From the NCBI RefSeq assembly GCF_009857745.1, contig NZ_WWEN01000008.1, positions 62,001 to 126,000 of the forward strand: DNA of 64,000 nt, given 5' to 3'. The position numbers and the translations under genes are program-made. This DNA is from Thalassovita mangrovi. Lineage in GTDB: Bacteria > Pseudomonadota > Alphaproteobacteria > Rhodobacterales > Rhodobacteraceae. The notes under the pieces are model-generated. The model saw nothing but the letters and a program-made list of their open reading frames with translations, made no database searches and was not told the DNA's origin. Positions 1-8,800 of this stretch are shown piece after piece. The number at the start of each line of letters is the position of its first letter. The first letter of the stretch is position 1.

Positions 1-338
1 TCGGCCTGCGCGACCAGCGCCTTCGCCGTCTCGATCCCGATCTGCGCGCGTTTCAGCTGCGCCTCGGCCTGGCGTTTCTGCGCCGTGAGCAGGGTGATAT
101 CCATCTGGACGAGAACATCGCCCGCCTTCACGAAATCGCCTTCCTGCGGCAGGATTTCGGAGATACGGCCGCCGGCGAGTGCGGAAATATCGATCTCGGT
201 GGCTTCGATGCGCCCGTTGCCATAAGCGATCCCTTCGGCAACATCCGATGTCCCAATCCGGCCCCAGAGGAAATACCCCGCGGCGGCGATGGCAATCGCA
301 AGGCCGATCAGGCCCCATTTCTTGTTGTTATCCCTCAT
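1..338 (-). CDS. HlyD-family periplasmic adaptor, N-terminal part (cut by window edge)
   Basis: Only the first 112 codons or so are in the window; the gene continues past the left edge. The protein starts with a short cytoplasmic stretch, one membrane-anchoring helix (about residues 9-25, ending GYFLWGR), then the biotinyl-lipoyl-like segment of membrane-fusion proteins (EATEIDISALAGGRI ... EGDFVKAGDVLVQMD) and the start of a coiled-coil hairpin rich in QAEAQLKRAQ. Such adaptors (YbhG/HlyD type) bridge an inner-membrane exporter, usually an ABC transporter, to an outer-membrane channel. The ATG at 338 follows a GGCAGGA-like ribosome site. The divergent MarR gene at 734 is the obvious candidate regulator. 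Family assignment is firm; the exporter partner is not visible. Confidence 0.85.
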   Translation of the reverse strand, partial: MRDNNKKWGLIGLAIAIAAAGYFLWGRIGTSDVAEGIAYGNGRIEATEIDISALAGGRISEILPQEGDFVKAGDVLVQMDITLLTAQKRQAEAQLKRAQIGIETAKALVAQA

Positions 339-733
339 AGTCCTGCCTTTTTCGGTGCGCTCTGATCAGATTGGCTTGAATGAAATGCGTTTTCCGCGAG
401 ATGTCCCAAGGTTTCCGGATACCTGCCTTGCTAGGTTTCCGTTGTCTCATTTCTAAGTCAACGGGTGAGAGTATGAACTTTTTCTCGTTTATCGCGATTG
501 GGCATTCAATGTCGTTCCTGCATTCCGTTACAGCACCAGATCCCAAATACGAATTGGCGCGATCGGGGTGGTGCTGGCCGAAAAAAACCCTTTCCCGGAA
601 GACGCCCCGGGGGCTTCGGAAACCTGCTTGGAAGGGAGGGATTTCGATCGGGTGTCGAGTGCGATATCTTGCATGCAGGATTGGGCTCATTTGCCTTCTC
701 GATGAAGTATCTTGATGATGGAGATATAATTCC
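339..733. other. Divergent intergenic region between adaptor and MarR gene
   Basis: About 395 bases without a convincing gene; it is less GC-rich than its surroundings. It must hold the promoters of both flanking genes. I see short palindromes (TCTGATCAGA at 361-370) and an imperfect inverted pair TATCT/AGATA (708-712 and 722-726) overlapping the ribosome site of the MarR gene, either of which could be a MarR operator, but neither is strong. Short open frames here have no ribosome site or recognisable domain. Confidence 0.4.
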
Positions 734-1210
734 GTGAAAAACCTGTCAAGTTCCGGCGGGGCGACGGATGAAACGGATATCGCCACCGCGTTGCGCCGCT
801 TTGCGAATTGGGCGGAACGGGCGTCTTCTTACGCGGCGAAGCGCCTGGATCTGCACGTGACCGACCTGAACCTGGTCGGGCTGCTGTTGGACCGTCCGCA
901 GGGCATGAGCCCGCGCGAAATCATCGAACATCTCAGCCTGACATCCGGTGCCGCAACTGCGCTGATCGACCGGCTTGAAAAGGCCGGCTATGTGCGGCGC
1001 GTGCCCAATCCGAAGGACCGCCGGAGCGTCCTGATCCAGCTGATACCGGAGGCCGCCGAAGCCCCGATTGCCTTCTACAAGGCCCGGCAGGACTATTATC
1101 GCAATATCACCGCCAATTTTTCGCCCGAAGAGCTGTCGGTGGTGATCCGGTTCCTCAGCGAAGTCATCTGGATAGAACCAGAAGGCATCGTGAGCACGGA
1201 CGAAAAGTGA
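734..1210 (+). CDS. MarR-family transcriptional regulator
   Basis: This is a 158-residue winged-helix regulator. The recognition region is clear: SPREIIEHLSLTSGAATALIDRLEKAGYVRR followed by the wing NPKDRRSVLIQL, the usual MarR arrangement at about residues 58-105. Start is GTG at 734 with a GGAG at 719-722. MarR dimers normally repress a neighbouring efflux or detoxification gene and let go when a small aromatic or lipophilic compound binds; here the neighbour is the divergent HlyD-type adaptor at 1-338. The tail beyond the dimerisation helices is short and unremarkable. The ligand cannot be read from sequence. Confidence 0.88.
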   Translation: MKNLSSSGGATDETDIATALRRFANWAERASSYAAKRLDLHVTDLNLVGLLLDRPQGMSPREIIEHLSLTSGAATALIDRLEKAGYVRRVPNPKDRRSVLIQLIPEAAEAPIAFYKARQDYYRNITANFSPEELSVVIRFLSEVIWIEPEGIVSTDEK

Positions 1211-1329
1211 CTGCCCGGCGGATTCGGGAAACGCAGGGCGCTGAAGCAGGTCTCCACGCTGTTTGAGGCAGGTTTTGGAAAGGCTGTCCCATCAGACTGG
1301 CCTGCGCCAGCGGTCCATTTTTCGACCCG

Positions 1330-2079
1330 TCACGCCCGTTGCGCTGCCCGCTCGGCCCGCAGCGCCAGGGCCAGGTCGGGGCGGTCGGTGGTCAGATGGC
1401 CGATCCCCCGGGCCAGCCAGTCGCGCATCAGATCGGGGTCGTTGACGGTCCAGGCGCAGAGCCGGTCTTTCGGCCAGAGCCCCGTCACCTGATCGAACAC
1501 CTCGGCGAAATAATCGTGCCGCAGCGCGACGATATCGGCGAGATCCGCCGCTTCGGCGAAGAACGCATCGACCCCGCCGCATTTGTCCACCCAAAGGGCG
1601 TCGGCGGAGACCAGCAGCGGGATGTCGGGGCTGTGGTCTCGGCAGGCTTTCAGGATGGAAATGTCGAACGAGGTCAGATGCGAGCGCCCGGCGACGCCAT
1701 GCGCCCTGAGCCGCTCGGCCACCTGCGCATCGAGCCCGGGATAGGGGCGGCCTGCGCCGTCCACCTTGATTTCGACATGTAGCCCGAGATTCGCCGGGGC
1801 GAGTACCTCAAGCACCTCGTCGAGGGTCGGAATGGTGTCGCTGCTGTCCTTCAACCGCGTGGCCGCCCGCTCATCGGGCAACAGGGCCGCGACTTCGCCG
1901 GTGCCCTCGGTGGTGCGTTCCAGCGTCGGGTCGTGGATCACCACCAGTTCCCCGGCGCGGGTCAGGTGCACGTCGAATTCGATCGAGTCGCATCCGAGCC
2001 TGGCCGCTTCGCGAAAGCCGGTCAGGGAATTTTCGGGCCAGAGATTGCGGGCGCCGCGATGGCCTGTGATCGCTGTCAT
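1330..2079 (-). CDS. Glycerophosphodiester phosphodiesterase (GDPD family)
   Basis: The 249-residue protein is a cytosolic GDPD: no signal peptide, opening with TGHRGARNLWPENSLTGF, then IEFDVHLTRAGELVVIHDPTLERTT, which carries the catalytic His, the metal-binding Glu/Asp and the second His. It hydrolyses glycerophosphodiesters to glycerol-3-phosphate plus an alcohol (UgpQ-like role). It is the last gene of the minus-strand ABC operon, 21 bases after the second permease, so the imported solute may be or contain a phosphodiester. That is an inference, because the transporter itself is of the dipeptide/oligopeptide family. Confidence 0.9.
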   Translation of the reverse strand: MTAITGHRGARNLWPENSLTGFREAARLGCDSIEFDVHLTRAGELVVIHDPTLERTTEGTGEVAALLPDERAATRLKDSSDTIPTLDEVLEVLAPANLGLHVEIKVDGAGRPYPGLDAQVAERLRAHGVAGRSHLTSFDISILKACRDHSPDIPLLVSADALWVDKCGGVDAFFAEAADLADIVALRHDYFAEVFDQVTGLWPKDRLCAWTVNDPDLMRDWLARGIGHLTTDRPDLALALRAERAAQRA

Positions 2080-2100
2080 GGGGATTTCCTTCTCATACGG

Positions 2101-2976
2101 TCAGCGGATGGTCGGGTCGAGCTTGTCGCGCAGCCAGTCGCCGACCAGCGAGATCGACAAGGTGGTCAGCATGATCACCGCGGCGGGGGCCAGCATGATC
2201 CACGGCGCCGTGGTCAGGTATTCGCGCCCGAAACCGACCATGTTGCCAAGGCTGGTGTCGGGCGGCTGCACCCCCAGCCCGAGGAAGGACAGGCCGGATT
2301 CCATCAGGATGATTTCCGGGAAGGTCAGGGTCATCGACACGATCAGGGTCGAGGCGACATTGGGCAGGATATGCTTGAGATAGACCCGGCGCGGCGTCGC
2401 GCCCAGCTGCACCACGGCGGCGGCATAACCCTGCGCGCCCGCCGAAATCGCCAGGCCGCGGGCGATCCGGGCATAGCGTTCCCAGCCGTAAAACCCCATC
2501 AGCCCGACCAGCAGCATCATCGAGGACCCGAAAAAGGCCAGCACGGCCAGCGACATGATCAGGAACGGCAGGGCGGCCTGGAAATCCGCCAGCATGACGA
2601 CGAAATGTTCCACAGCGCCGCGAAACTGCGCCGCCAGGAAGCCAAGCGTGGTGCCGAACACCGCGGAAATGATCGTGGCCCCGAATGCGATGACCAGGGA
2701 AACGCGGACCGACTGGATTAGCCGCGACAGCACATCGCGGCCCAATTCGTCGGTGCCCAGCCAGTGACCGGAGGTGCCCGGCGGCGACAGCCGGGCCATC
2801 AGGTCCATCCGGGTGATGTCATAGGGCCGCAGCACGTCGGCGAAGATCGCGATCAGCACCATCAGGGCGAGCCAGGCCATGCCGAAGAACACGGCACCAG
2901 GGATGGTCCTGAACCGTCTGAGCAGGGCCGCGGGACGCGAGGCTGCGGCTGTTTCGGGGGCGGTTGCAAGGGTCAT
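2101..2976 (-). CDS. Dipeptide-type ABC transporter permease (DppC/OppC family)
   Basis: A 291-residue inner-membrane permease with a cytoplasmic N-terminus, a first helix near residues 30-50 (FGMAWLALMVLIAIFADVL), a periplasmic loop containing GTSGHWLGTDELGRDVLSRLI, the DppC hallmark, and five further helices. The cytoplasmic coupling loop GAQGYAAAVVQLGATPRRVYLKHILPN (shown in part) is the EAA-like contact with the ATPase. It pairs with the DppB-type permease ten bases upstream. Five genes of the operon share orientation and near-contact spacing, so they are co-transcribed. Confidence 0.9.
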   Translation of the reverse strand: MTLATAPETAAASRPAALLRRFRTIPGAVFFGMAWLALMVLIAIFADVLRPYDITRMDLMARLSPPGTSGHWLGTDELGRDVLSRLIQSVRVSLVIAFGATIISAVFGTTLGFLAAQFRGAVEHFVVMLADFQAALPFLIMSLAVLAFFGSSMMLLVGLMGFYGWERYARIARGLAISAGAQGYAAAVVQLGATPRRVYLKHILPNVASTLIVSMTLTFPEIILMESGLSFLGLGVQPPDTSLGNMVGFGREYLTTAPWIMLAPAAVIMLTTLSISLVGDWLRDKLDPTIR

Positions 2977-2986
2977 GACAGGGTCC

Positions 2987-3913
2987 TCAATGCGCGGGCT
3001 GGCTGCGCAGGCGCGGGTCGAGCAGCCCGTAAAGCAGGTCGACGGTCAGGTTGGAAACGACCATCACGGCGGCAATCAGCAGCAGGATGCACTGCACCAC
3101 CGCCAGGTCGCGGTTCGAGACGGAAACGATCAGCAGGCGTCCGATGCCGGGCCAGGAGAAGATCGTTTCAACCACCACGGCCCCGGCGATCAGCGATCCG
3201 ACCATGAAGCCCACGATGGTGACGATTGGCACGGCGGCGTTGGGCAGGGCATGGCCGCGCACCACGTCGCGCCACTTGACGCCCTTGGCCGAGGCGGTGC
3301 GGATATAGGGCTGGCCCATCACCTCGATCATCGCCGAGCGCGAGAACCGGGCCAGCAGCCCGATGCCGCCGACCGAGATGGTGATCGCGGGCAGGATCGC
3401 GTGCTGCCATGTGCCGAAGCCGCCCGAGGGCAGGGCGTGCCAGTGGATCGAAAAGATCAGCACCAGCACCAGCCCCATGACGAAGGACGGCACCGTGAAG
3501 CCCAGGATCGCCAGGACGATCACGCCACGGTCGATGGTGCTGTCACGGTGAAGCGCCGCGTAGACCCCGGCGGGGATGCCGATGCCCAGCTTCAGCAGCA
3601 GCGCCGGGATGGTCAGCATCAGCGTCGCGGGCACCCGTTCCAGCACCAGGTCGAGCGCCGGCGCGCCGCCGCGCATCGACAGCCCGAAATCGCCGGTCAG
3701 AATGGCCCCGAGATAGGCGAGGTATTGCTGCCACAGCGGCTTGTCGAGGCCCCAGTCGGCGCGGAAATCGTCGATGATGTTCTGCGGCACATCGGGGCCC
3801 AGCAGCACCTGTGCCGGATCGCCCGACAGGCGCAAGACGAGGAAGGCGAAGGTCATTACGGCCAGCACCGTCATCACGGCGCGCAACAGGCGGAGGGAAA
3901 CGAAACGGATCAT
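2987..3913 (-). CDS. Dipeptide-type ABC transporter permease (DppB/OppB family)
   Basis: A 308-residue integral membrane protein with the DppB layout: helix 1 at the extreme N-terminus (LRAVMTVLAVMTFAFLVLRL), the FRADWGLDKPLWQQYLAYL segment, the GDFGLSMR motif in the large periplasmic loop, then five helices with the EAA loop YIRTASAKGVKWRDVVRGHAL (in part). It forms the heterodimeric channel with the next gene. The start ATG at 3913 lies ten bases after the stop of the ATPase gene. Substrate specificity is set by the binding protein at 6020-7660, not by this protein. Confidence 0.9.
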   Translation of the reverse strand: MIRFVSLRLLRAVMTVLAVMTFAFLVLRLSGDPAQVLLGPDVPQNIIDDFRADWGLDKPLWQQYLAYLGAILTGDFGLSMRGGAPALDLVLERVPATLMLTIPALLLKLGIGIPAGVYAALHRDSTIDRGVIVLAILGFTVPSFVMGLVLVLIFSIHWHALPSGGFGTWQHAILPAITISVGGIGLLARFSRSAMIEVMGQPYIRTASAKGVKWRDVVRGHALPNAAVPIVTIVGFMVGSLIAGAVVVETIFSWPGIGRLLIVSVSNRDLAVVQCILLLIAAVMVVSNLTVDLLYGLLDPRLRSQPAH

Positions 3914-3923
3914 GGGAAACCTC

Positions 3924-4907
3924 TCAGGCCACCTGGGTGGCGGTTGCGTCCGTGACCAGATGACAGGCGGCGGTGCGGCCTTCTCCGGTCGCGTGCAATT
4001 CCGGAATGACGCCGCGACAGATGTCGCTGGCCATGTGACAGCGGGGATGGAAGGCGCAGCCGGACGGGCGTTTCGCCGGGTTCGGCGGCTCGCCCTGCAG
4101 GATCACCCGCCCGTCGAGCCGCTTGCCCGGTTCGGGAACCGAGGACACCAGCGCCTGCGTGTAGGGGTGGCGGGGATTGGCGAAAAGTTCCTCCGAGGGG
4201 CCTTCTTCGACGATCCGGCCCAGATACATCACCGCGACCCGGTCGCACAGATTGCGGACCACTTTCAGGTCATGGCTGATGAACACCATGCCAAGGCCGG
4301 TCTGCTGCTGCAGCGTGCGCAACAGGTTCACCACCTGCGCCTGGATCGACACGTCCAGCGCCGAAACCGGTTCGTCGCAGACCAGCATGTCGGGATCGCT
4401 GGCCAGCGCCCGGGCGATGACCACCCGCTGACGCTGACCGCCGGACAATTCATGCGGGTAGCGATCGGCCTGATCGGGGCGCAGCCCGACGGCCTCCATC
4501 AGGTCCTGCACCCGCGCCGCGCGGGTGTCTTCGGTGCCGATCTTGTGGATGTCCAGCGGTTCGCGAATCTGCGTGGCGATGGTCAGGCGCCGGTCGAGAG
4601 CGGCCAGCGGATCCTGATGGACCATCTGCATCCGCGCCCGCAGGCCACGCCAGTCGGCGCTGCCGGTGGCGGGCATCGGTTGTCCGTCGAAGCACACGCT
4701 GCCGCCCTGGGCCGGATCGACGCCCAGCAGCATCCGCCCGAGGGTCGATTTGCCCGACCCGCTTTCGCCGACGATGCCCAGGGTTTCGCCCTGCGCCAGC
4801 CGCAGGCTGACGCCATCGACGGCGCGCACCGGTTGGGCCTTGCCGAACAGGCCGCTGCGGCCGCTGTAGATACGGACCAGATCGTCCGCTTCGAGAAGAA
4901 AGCTCAT
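3924..4907 (-). CDS. Oligopeptide-type ABC transporter ATPase (OppF/DppF family)
   Basis: A 327-residue nucleotide-binding subunit with Walker A GESGSGKST, Q-loop, signature LSGGQRQR, Walker B MLVCDEPVSALD and the H-loop FISHD. The C-terminal extension ends GCAFHPRCHMASDIC, the cysteine-bearing oligopeptide/dipeptide C-terminal domain that in this family can carry an iron-sulfur centre. I place the start at ATG 4907, because it overlaps the stop of the upstream ATPase by four bases (ATGA); the longer open frame upstream lacks family similarity. It works as a heterodimer with the 4904-5896 product. Confidence 0.92.
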   Translation of the reverse strand: MSFLLEADDLVRIYSGRSGLFGKAQPVRAVDGVSLRLAQGETLGIVGESGSGKSTLGRMLLGVDPAQGGSVCFDGQPMPATGSADWRGLRARMQMVHQDPLAALDRRLTIATQIREPLDIHKIGTEDTRAARVQDLMEAVGLRPDQADRYPHELSGGQRQRVVIARALASDPDMLVCDEPVSALDVSIQAQVVNLLRTLQQQTGLGMVFISHDLKVVRNLCDRVAVMYLGRIVEEGPSEELFANPRHPYTQALVSSVPEPGKRLDGRVILQGEPPNPAKRPSGCAFHPRCHMASDICRGVIPELHATGEGRTAACHLVTDATATQVA

Positions 4908-5896
4908 GATGTCACCTGTTCCGGGGCGGCCTTGTGCTGGCGGGCTTCCGGCAGGGGATAGGCGCAGGCCAGGGCCCGGCCGTCCTGCTGCGGCAGAAGG
5001 TCGGGCCGGTCGTTGTGGCAGAAGTCGCGGGCATGGCTGCAACGCGGGGCAAAGGCACAGCCGGCCGGCAGATTGCGCGGATCGGGCACGGTACCGGGAA
5101 TGGGCGTCAGCGGCGCGCGCGGGCCGTCAAGCCGCGGGATCGCATCGAACAGCCCGCGGGTATAGGGGTGGCGCGGACAGGAAAACAGCTGCTCCACCGG
5201 GCCCTGTTCGACGATCCGCCCGGCATACATCACGCAGACCCGTTCGCAGACCTGCGCCACCGCGCCGAGGTCATGGCTGATGAAGACCGTGGCCATCTGC
5301 ATTTCCGCGCGCAGCCGGGCGAGAAGATCGAGAATCTGCGCCTGGATCGTCGCGTCGAGCGCCGTTGTCGGCTCATCCGCGATCAACAGGTCCGGTTCCC
5401 CGGCAAGGGCCATCGCGATCATGATACGCTGGCATTGCCCGCCGGAGAATTCATGCGGGTACAGGTTGAACCGGTTTTTCGCGTCCGGGATGCCGACCAG
5501 GTCCATCAGGCGCAGGGCTTCCTTGCGGGCGGCATCGCCGCGCAGGTCCCGGTGCAGTTTCAGGGCCTCCATCATCTGGCGCCCGACCCGGATCACCGGG
5601 TTCAGCGCGCTGGACGGGTCCTGGAAGATCATCGCGATCCGCCCGCCGCGGATGTTTTCCAGACTGGGGCGGGGGGCGTCGACCAGTTCGGCCTGTCCCA
5701 GGGTGACCGATCCGGTGACCGTCGCCTTCGACGGCAACAGCCCGAGAGCGGCCAGCCAGGTGACCGATTTCCCGCAGCCGCTTTCGCCCACGAGGCCAAG
5801 CGCCTCGCCGGGGGCGACCTGCAGGTTGACCCCATGCAGCACTGGCACGCCGTCGAAGGCAACGCTCAGATCGCGGATTTCGACAAGATTGCCCAT
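4904..5896 (-). CDS. Oligopeptide-type ABC transporter ATPase (OppD/DppD family)
   Basis: A 330-residue ATPase: Walker A GESGCGKSV, signature FSGGQCQR (a cysteine where arginine or methionine is usual), Walker B LLIADEPTTALD, H-loop FISHD, and a C-terminal domain with GCAFAPRCSHARDFC. It powers the importer together with the 3924-4907 subunit. The gene is the first after the binding-protein gene and is separated from it by 123 bases that contain a perfect GC-rich hairpin, which probably lowers its expression relative to the binding protein. Confidence 0.92.
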   Translation of the reverse strand: MGNLVEIRDLSVAFDGVPVLHGVNLQVAPGEALGLVGESGCGKSVTWLAALGLLPSKATVTGSVTLGQAELVDAPRPSLENIRGGRIAMIFQDPSSALNPVIRVGRQMMEALKLHRDLRGDAARKEALRLMDLVGIPDAKNRFNLYPHEFSGGQCQRIMIAMALAGEPDLLIADEPTTALDATIQAQILDLLARLRAEMQMATVFISHDLGAVAQVCERVCVMYAGRIVEQGPVEQLFSCPRHPYTRGLFDAIPRLDGPRAPLTPIPGTVPDPRNLPAGCAFAPRCSHARDFCHNDRPDLLPQQDGRALACAYPLPEARQHKAAPEQVTS

Positions 5897-5975
5897 TGGT
5901 TATCCTCTCTGTTCCGATCCGCCGCTCCTGCTTCGGCCGAACCGCTGTCCTGCCGCGCGCGGCGACGAAAGCGAA

Positions 5976-6000
5976 CCCCGGCAGGCTTGGCCTGCCGGGG
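5976..6000 (-). terminator. Hairpin between binding-protein gene and ATPase gene
   Basis: A perfect 10-bp stem (5976-5985 with 5991-6000, arms CCCCGGCAGG and CCTGCCGGGG) around a five-base loop lies 20 bases after the stop of the binding-protein gene. There is no T-run on the minus strand, so it is more likely an mRNA-protecting or attenuating element than a full terminator. Comparable hairpins follow two other binding-protein genes in this window. Confidence 0.7.
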
Positions 6001-6019
6001 TGACGCGTGATGCGCGGGT

Positions 6020-7660
6020 TTAGCCGTTATGCGGCCAGTTCGAGGCGCGGAAGTCCATCGCGAAGGCCGGTGCAGCCTTCCAGTTCAGATCGGAACGCAT
6101 GCCGGTGAAGACCGCGTTCTGGTGCAGGACCTGGTAGGCCGGATCTTCGCGTTCGGCGATTTCCAGCATCCGGGCGATGGCTTTCTTGCGCTTGGCGCGG
6201 TCGGTCGAGGTTTCCATCACCACCGACAGTTCGTTGAGTTCGGCGTTGGACCAGTCCTTCTTCTGCTGGACCTCGCCGTTCGGGCCGAACTGGACGACCA
6301 TCGGGGTGATCGGGTCGTTGATCGTGTTGGAAGCCGACCAGTCGCGCACACCCTTGATGCCGGCCGGATCGTGGATCTGGCCCCAGTTTTCCTTCATCTC
6401 GATTTCGACGTTCAGGCCGATCTGTTTCCACATCTCGACCATGATCTGACCGTTCGAGGTCTGGTTGGTGTAGTAGTTGTTGAGCAGGCGGAAGGGGATC
6501 GCATCGCCCTTGTAGCCGGCCTGTTTCAGCAGGTCGCGGGCCAGCTGCGGATTGTATTCCGGAACTGCCCAGCCTTCGATGAACATGTCCGAGCTGCGGA
6601 AGCTTTCGAATTGCAGACCGGCGGGGATGTTGGTCATCCCCCCCCACAGCGCCTGGACGATGGCCTGGCGGTCGATGGCGTGGGTCATGGCGCGGCGAAC
6701 CAGCGGATCGGCGAGGATTTCGTTCTGCGTGTTGAAGACGGACAGGCGGTGGTTCCAGATGGTGGAATTCTGCACTTCGAACCCGTCGGTTTTCTGCACG
6801 TTGCCGATCTGATCCGGCGGCAGGTCGCAGGCGAAATCGTATTCGCCGGACAGCAGGCCGTTCACCCGGCTGGCCACTTCGGGCACTTCGACGAAGGTGA
6901 TGCGCTCGAGCGGCGGGCGGCCGCCCCAGTAATCGTCAAAGGCCACCAGCGTCAGCGACACGTCGGGGCGATAGTCTTCGACCATGTAGGGGCCGGTGGT
7001 GATCGGCTTGGCGGCCCAGTCCGCATAGGTGGCGGCTTCGTCCCAGGCGCGGCGGTTCAGGATCTGGCTGCCGCCTGCGTAAAGCCGGCCTTCCAGGGTC
7101 ACGTCCGGCGTCGCGTTGTGGAAACGCACGGTGTATTTGTCGACGATTTCGACACCGGCGAGCGACGGCCATTTGCGGCGGCCGATGCCGGGCACGTTGG
7201 CGGGGATGTCCTTGGCGGTTTCCGGCTTGAAATTCTCGGCGAAGATGGTCTTGCCGCCGGCCGGTTCGGTGTTGCCGAACACACGTTCTTGCGAGAAGGA
7301 GAAGGCCACGTCCTCGGCGGTCATTTCATCGCCGTTGTGGAATTTCACGCCCGGGCGCAGTTTCAGTTCCAGCGTCTTGTCGTCGATGCGGTGCCATTCG
7401 GTGGCCAGACCCGGAACCGGACCCTGATCGCCCATCCAGTCGCGCAGGATCAGGCCTTCCCACAGGTTCGGGTACAGCACGCGTTCGCCGACGTTGGACT
7501 GTTCGTTCCACGGGTCGAGCGTGTTGTTGTTGGTGATTTTCTGCACCGCGATGGTGATCGAAGGGCGCTGCGTCTGAGCGCGCAGATAGCCGGGCAGGAT
7601 GAGGCTGCCGGCAGTGGCGCCCATCAGTCCAAGCGCGTGACGTCGGTTGAGGGTAATCAT
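6020..7660 (-). CDS. ABC transporter substrate-binding protein, family 5 (DppA/OppA-like)
   Basis: A 546-residue periplasmic binding protein. The N-terminus (ITLNRRHALGLMGATAGS, then LRAQ) has an RR pair before a hydrophobic stretch, so export may use the Tat route rather than Sec. The mature part shows the family-5 hallmarks: LEPTLELKLRPGVKFHNGDEMTAEDVAFSF-like region near residue 85 (seen as LELKLRPGVKFHNGDEMT), VRRAMTHAIDRQAI and the late VHQ-type segment. I chose ATG 7660 over a further upstream start because it has GGAGACAGAG before it. First gene of the operon; it defines specificity for a peptide or other small solute, unknown here. Confidence 0.88.
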   Translation of the reverse strand: MITLNRRHALGLMGATAGSLILPGYLRAQTQRPSITIAVQKITNNNTLDPWNEQSNVGERVLYPNLWEGLILRDWMGDQGPVPGLATEWHRIDDKTLELKLRPGVKFHNGDEMTAEDVAFSFSQERVFGNTEPAGGKTIFAENFKPETAKDIPANVPGIGRRKWPSLAGVEIVDKYTVRFHNATPDVTLEGRLYAGGSQILNRRAWDEAATYADWAAKPITTGPYMVEDYRPDVSLTLVAFDDYWGGRPPLERITFVEVPEVASRVNGLLSGEYDFACDLPPDQIGNVQKTDGFEVQNSTIWNHRLSVFNTQNEILADPLVRRAMTHAIDRQAIVQALWGGMTNIPAGLQFESFRSSDMFIEGWAVPEYNPQLARDLLKQAGYKGDAIPFRLLNNYYTNQTSNGQIMVEMWKQIGLNVEIEMKENWGQIHDPAGIKGVRDWSASNTINDPITPMVVQFGPNGEVQQKKDWSNAELNELSVVMETSTDRAKRKKAIARMLEIAEREDPAYQVLHQNAVFTGMRSDLNWKAAPAFAMDFRASNWPHNG

Positions 7661-7962
7661 ATCTCTGTCTCCTGAATAACCGGGCTTCGGAAGGGCCCGC
7701 ATGGAATGACGCGGGATGGCGGCGCGGGACTGCCATCGGCAGGGCAGAGAAGAGCCGGCGTATGTGACAGTTGCGAGACGCTGAAGTTAAGGTTTCGAGA
7801 AATTTGGAGTAATACTCCATTTCAGCTCCATGCGATGGAGTATTGTAATCATCCTGTCATGAAAGCGCCGTAGTCAAAGGATGCCGAAGGGTCCGGCGGG
7901 CCCTTCTAACGCCATGATTTTCGTCGCTCTTTGCCGACGTTTCCTTACGAACGGAGCTTTCC
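7661..7962. promoter_or_regulatory. Divergent control region with TGGAGTA repeats (probable RpiR operator)
   Basis: The 302-base gap between the ABC operon and the isomerase gene holds a 15-bp inverted repeat TGGAGTAaTACTCCA at 7805-7819, a further TGGAGTA at 7836-7842 (exactly 31 bases from the first copy), and the overlapping inverted pair CTCCAT-GCG-ATGGAG at 7826-7840. Three copies of one heptamer in one promoter region is what a dimeric regulator site looks like. The RpiR protein encoded at 9551-10327, last in the divergent operon, is the best candidate. Confidence 0.6.
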
Positions 7963-8781
7963 ATGACATCACTCCCAGTTCTCGGCGCGGCCATGCCGCT
8001 GAAGGCTCTGGAATCCCATCGTGACTGGATCATCGAGGACCAGCGCGATCTCGAATTGCAGGATTTCATCACCGCCGACGTGCTCAATGGCGACTGGATG
8101 CCGCTGGTCGAACAGGCGCGCGGATTGCTGGACGGCTATTCCGGGCGGCTTGGGATTCACGGGCCGTTCTGGGGGCTTTCGCTGGCCAACCCGGACCCCG
8201 AACTGCGGGCGCTGGTCACCCGGCGGATGGAACAGGGGCTGGCGGTCTGCGAAGCGCTTGGCGCGACCCAGATGGTCATCCACAGCCCGTATTCCACCTG
8301 GATGCATAACAACCTGGACAACCTCTCCCATGCCCGGCAGGAGGTCGTGGATCTGGTCCATGACACGCTCGACCCGGTGATCGCCCGTGCCGAAGCGGCC
8401 AATGTGACGATGGTGCTTGAGAATATCGAGGACAAGGACCCGGATGCCCGCTGCGATCTGGCCCGCAGCTTCGACAGCTCGGCGGTGAAGGTTTCGATCG
8501 ACACCGGCCACGCGCATTATGCGCATGGGTCCACCGGGGCCCCGCCGGTCGATTACTATGTGCACCGGGCCGGCGATCTGTTGGAACATATCCACCTGCA
8601 GGACGCCGATGGCTTTGCCGACCGTCACTGGGCGATCGGCAAGGGCACCGTGAACTGGCCCGCCGTCTTTGCAGCGCTGGCGCAGCTGGACAGCAAGCCG
8701 CGCCTGATCATGGAGCTGCGCGACAAGGCGGGAATTCGCCCCTCCGCTGAGTATCTGCGCGGGCTGAGCCTCGCGGGCTGA
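7963..8781 (+). CDS. Sugar phosphate isomerase/epimerase-like TIM-barrel protein
   Basis: A 272-residue xylose-isomerase-like TIM barrel (AP endonuclease 2 superfamily). Visible features are the strand-end metal ligands: GIHGPFWGLS, MVIHSPYSTWMHN, MVLENIED, VKVSIDTGHAHYA, HIHLQDADG and LIMELRD, matching the Glu/Asp/His pattern of this fold. Such enzymes isomerise or epimerise sugars or inositol derivatives, or cleave phosphodiesters. ATG 7963 follows ACGGAGC. It starts a three-gene operon with a HAD phosphatase and an RpiR regulator, opposite the ABC/GDPD operon, which suggests it acts on the imported compound. The exact reaction is not readable. Confidence 0.82.
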   Translation: MTSLPVLGAAMPLKALESHRDWIIEDQRDLELQDFITADVLNGDWMPLVEQARGLLDGYSGRLGIHGPFWGLSLANPDPELRALVTRRMEQGLAVCEALGATQMVIHSPYSTWMHNNLDNLSHARQEVVDLVHDTLDPVIARAEAANVTMVLENIEDKDPDARCDLARSFDSSAVKVSIDTGHAHYAHGSTGAPPVDYYVHRAGDLLEHIHLQDADGFADRHWAIGKGTVNWPAVFAALAQLDSKPRLIMELRDKAGIRPSAEYLRGLSLAG

Positions 8782-8800
8782 CACATGGGCGGCCGGGGCG

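Noticed and set aside
725-730. TATAAT as -10 box for the MarR gene
   Set aside because: A start about seven bases downstream (around 737) would fall inside the coding sequence beginning at GTG 734, and there is no matching -35.
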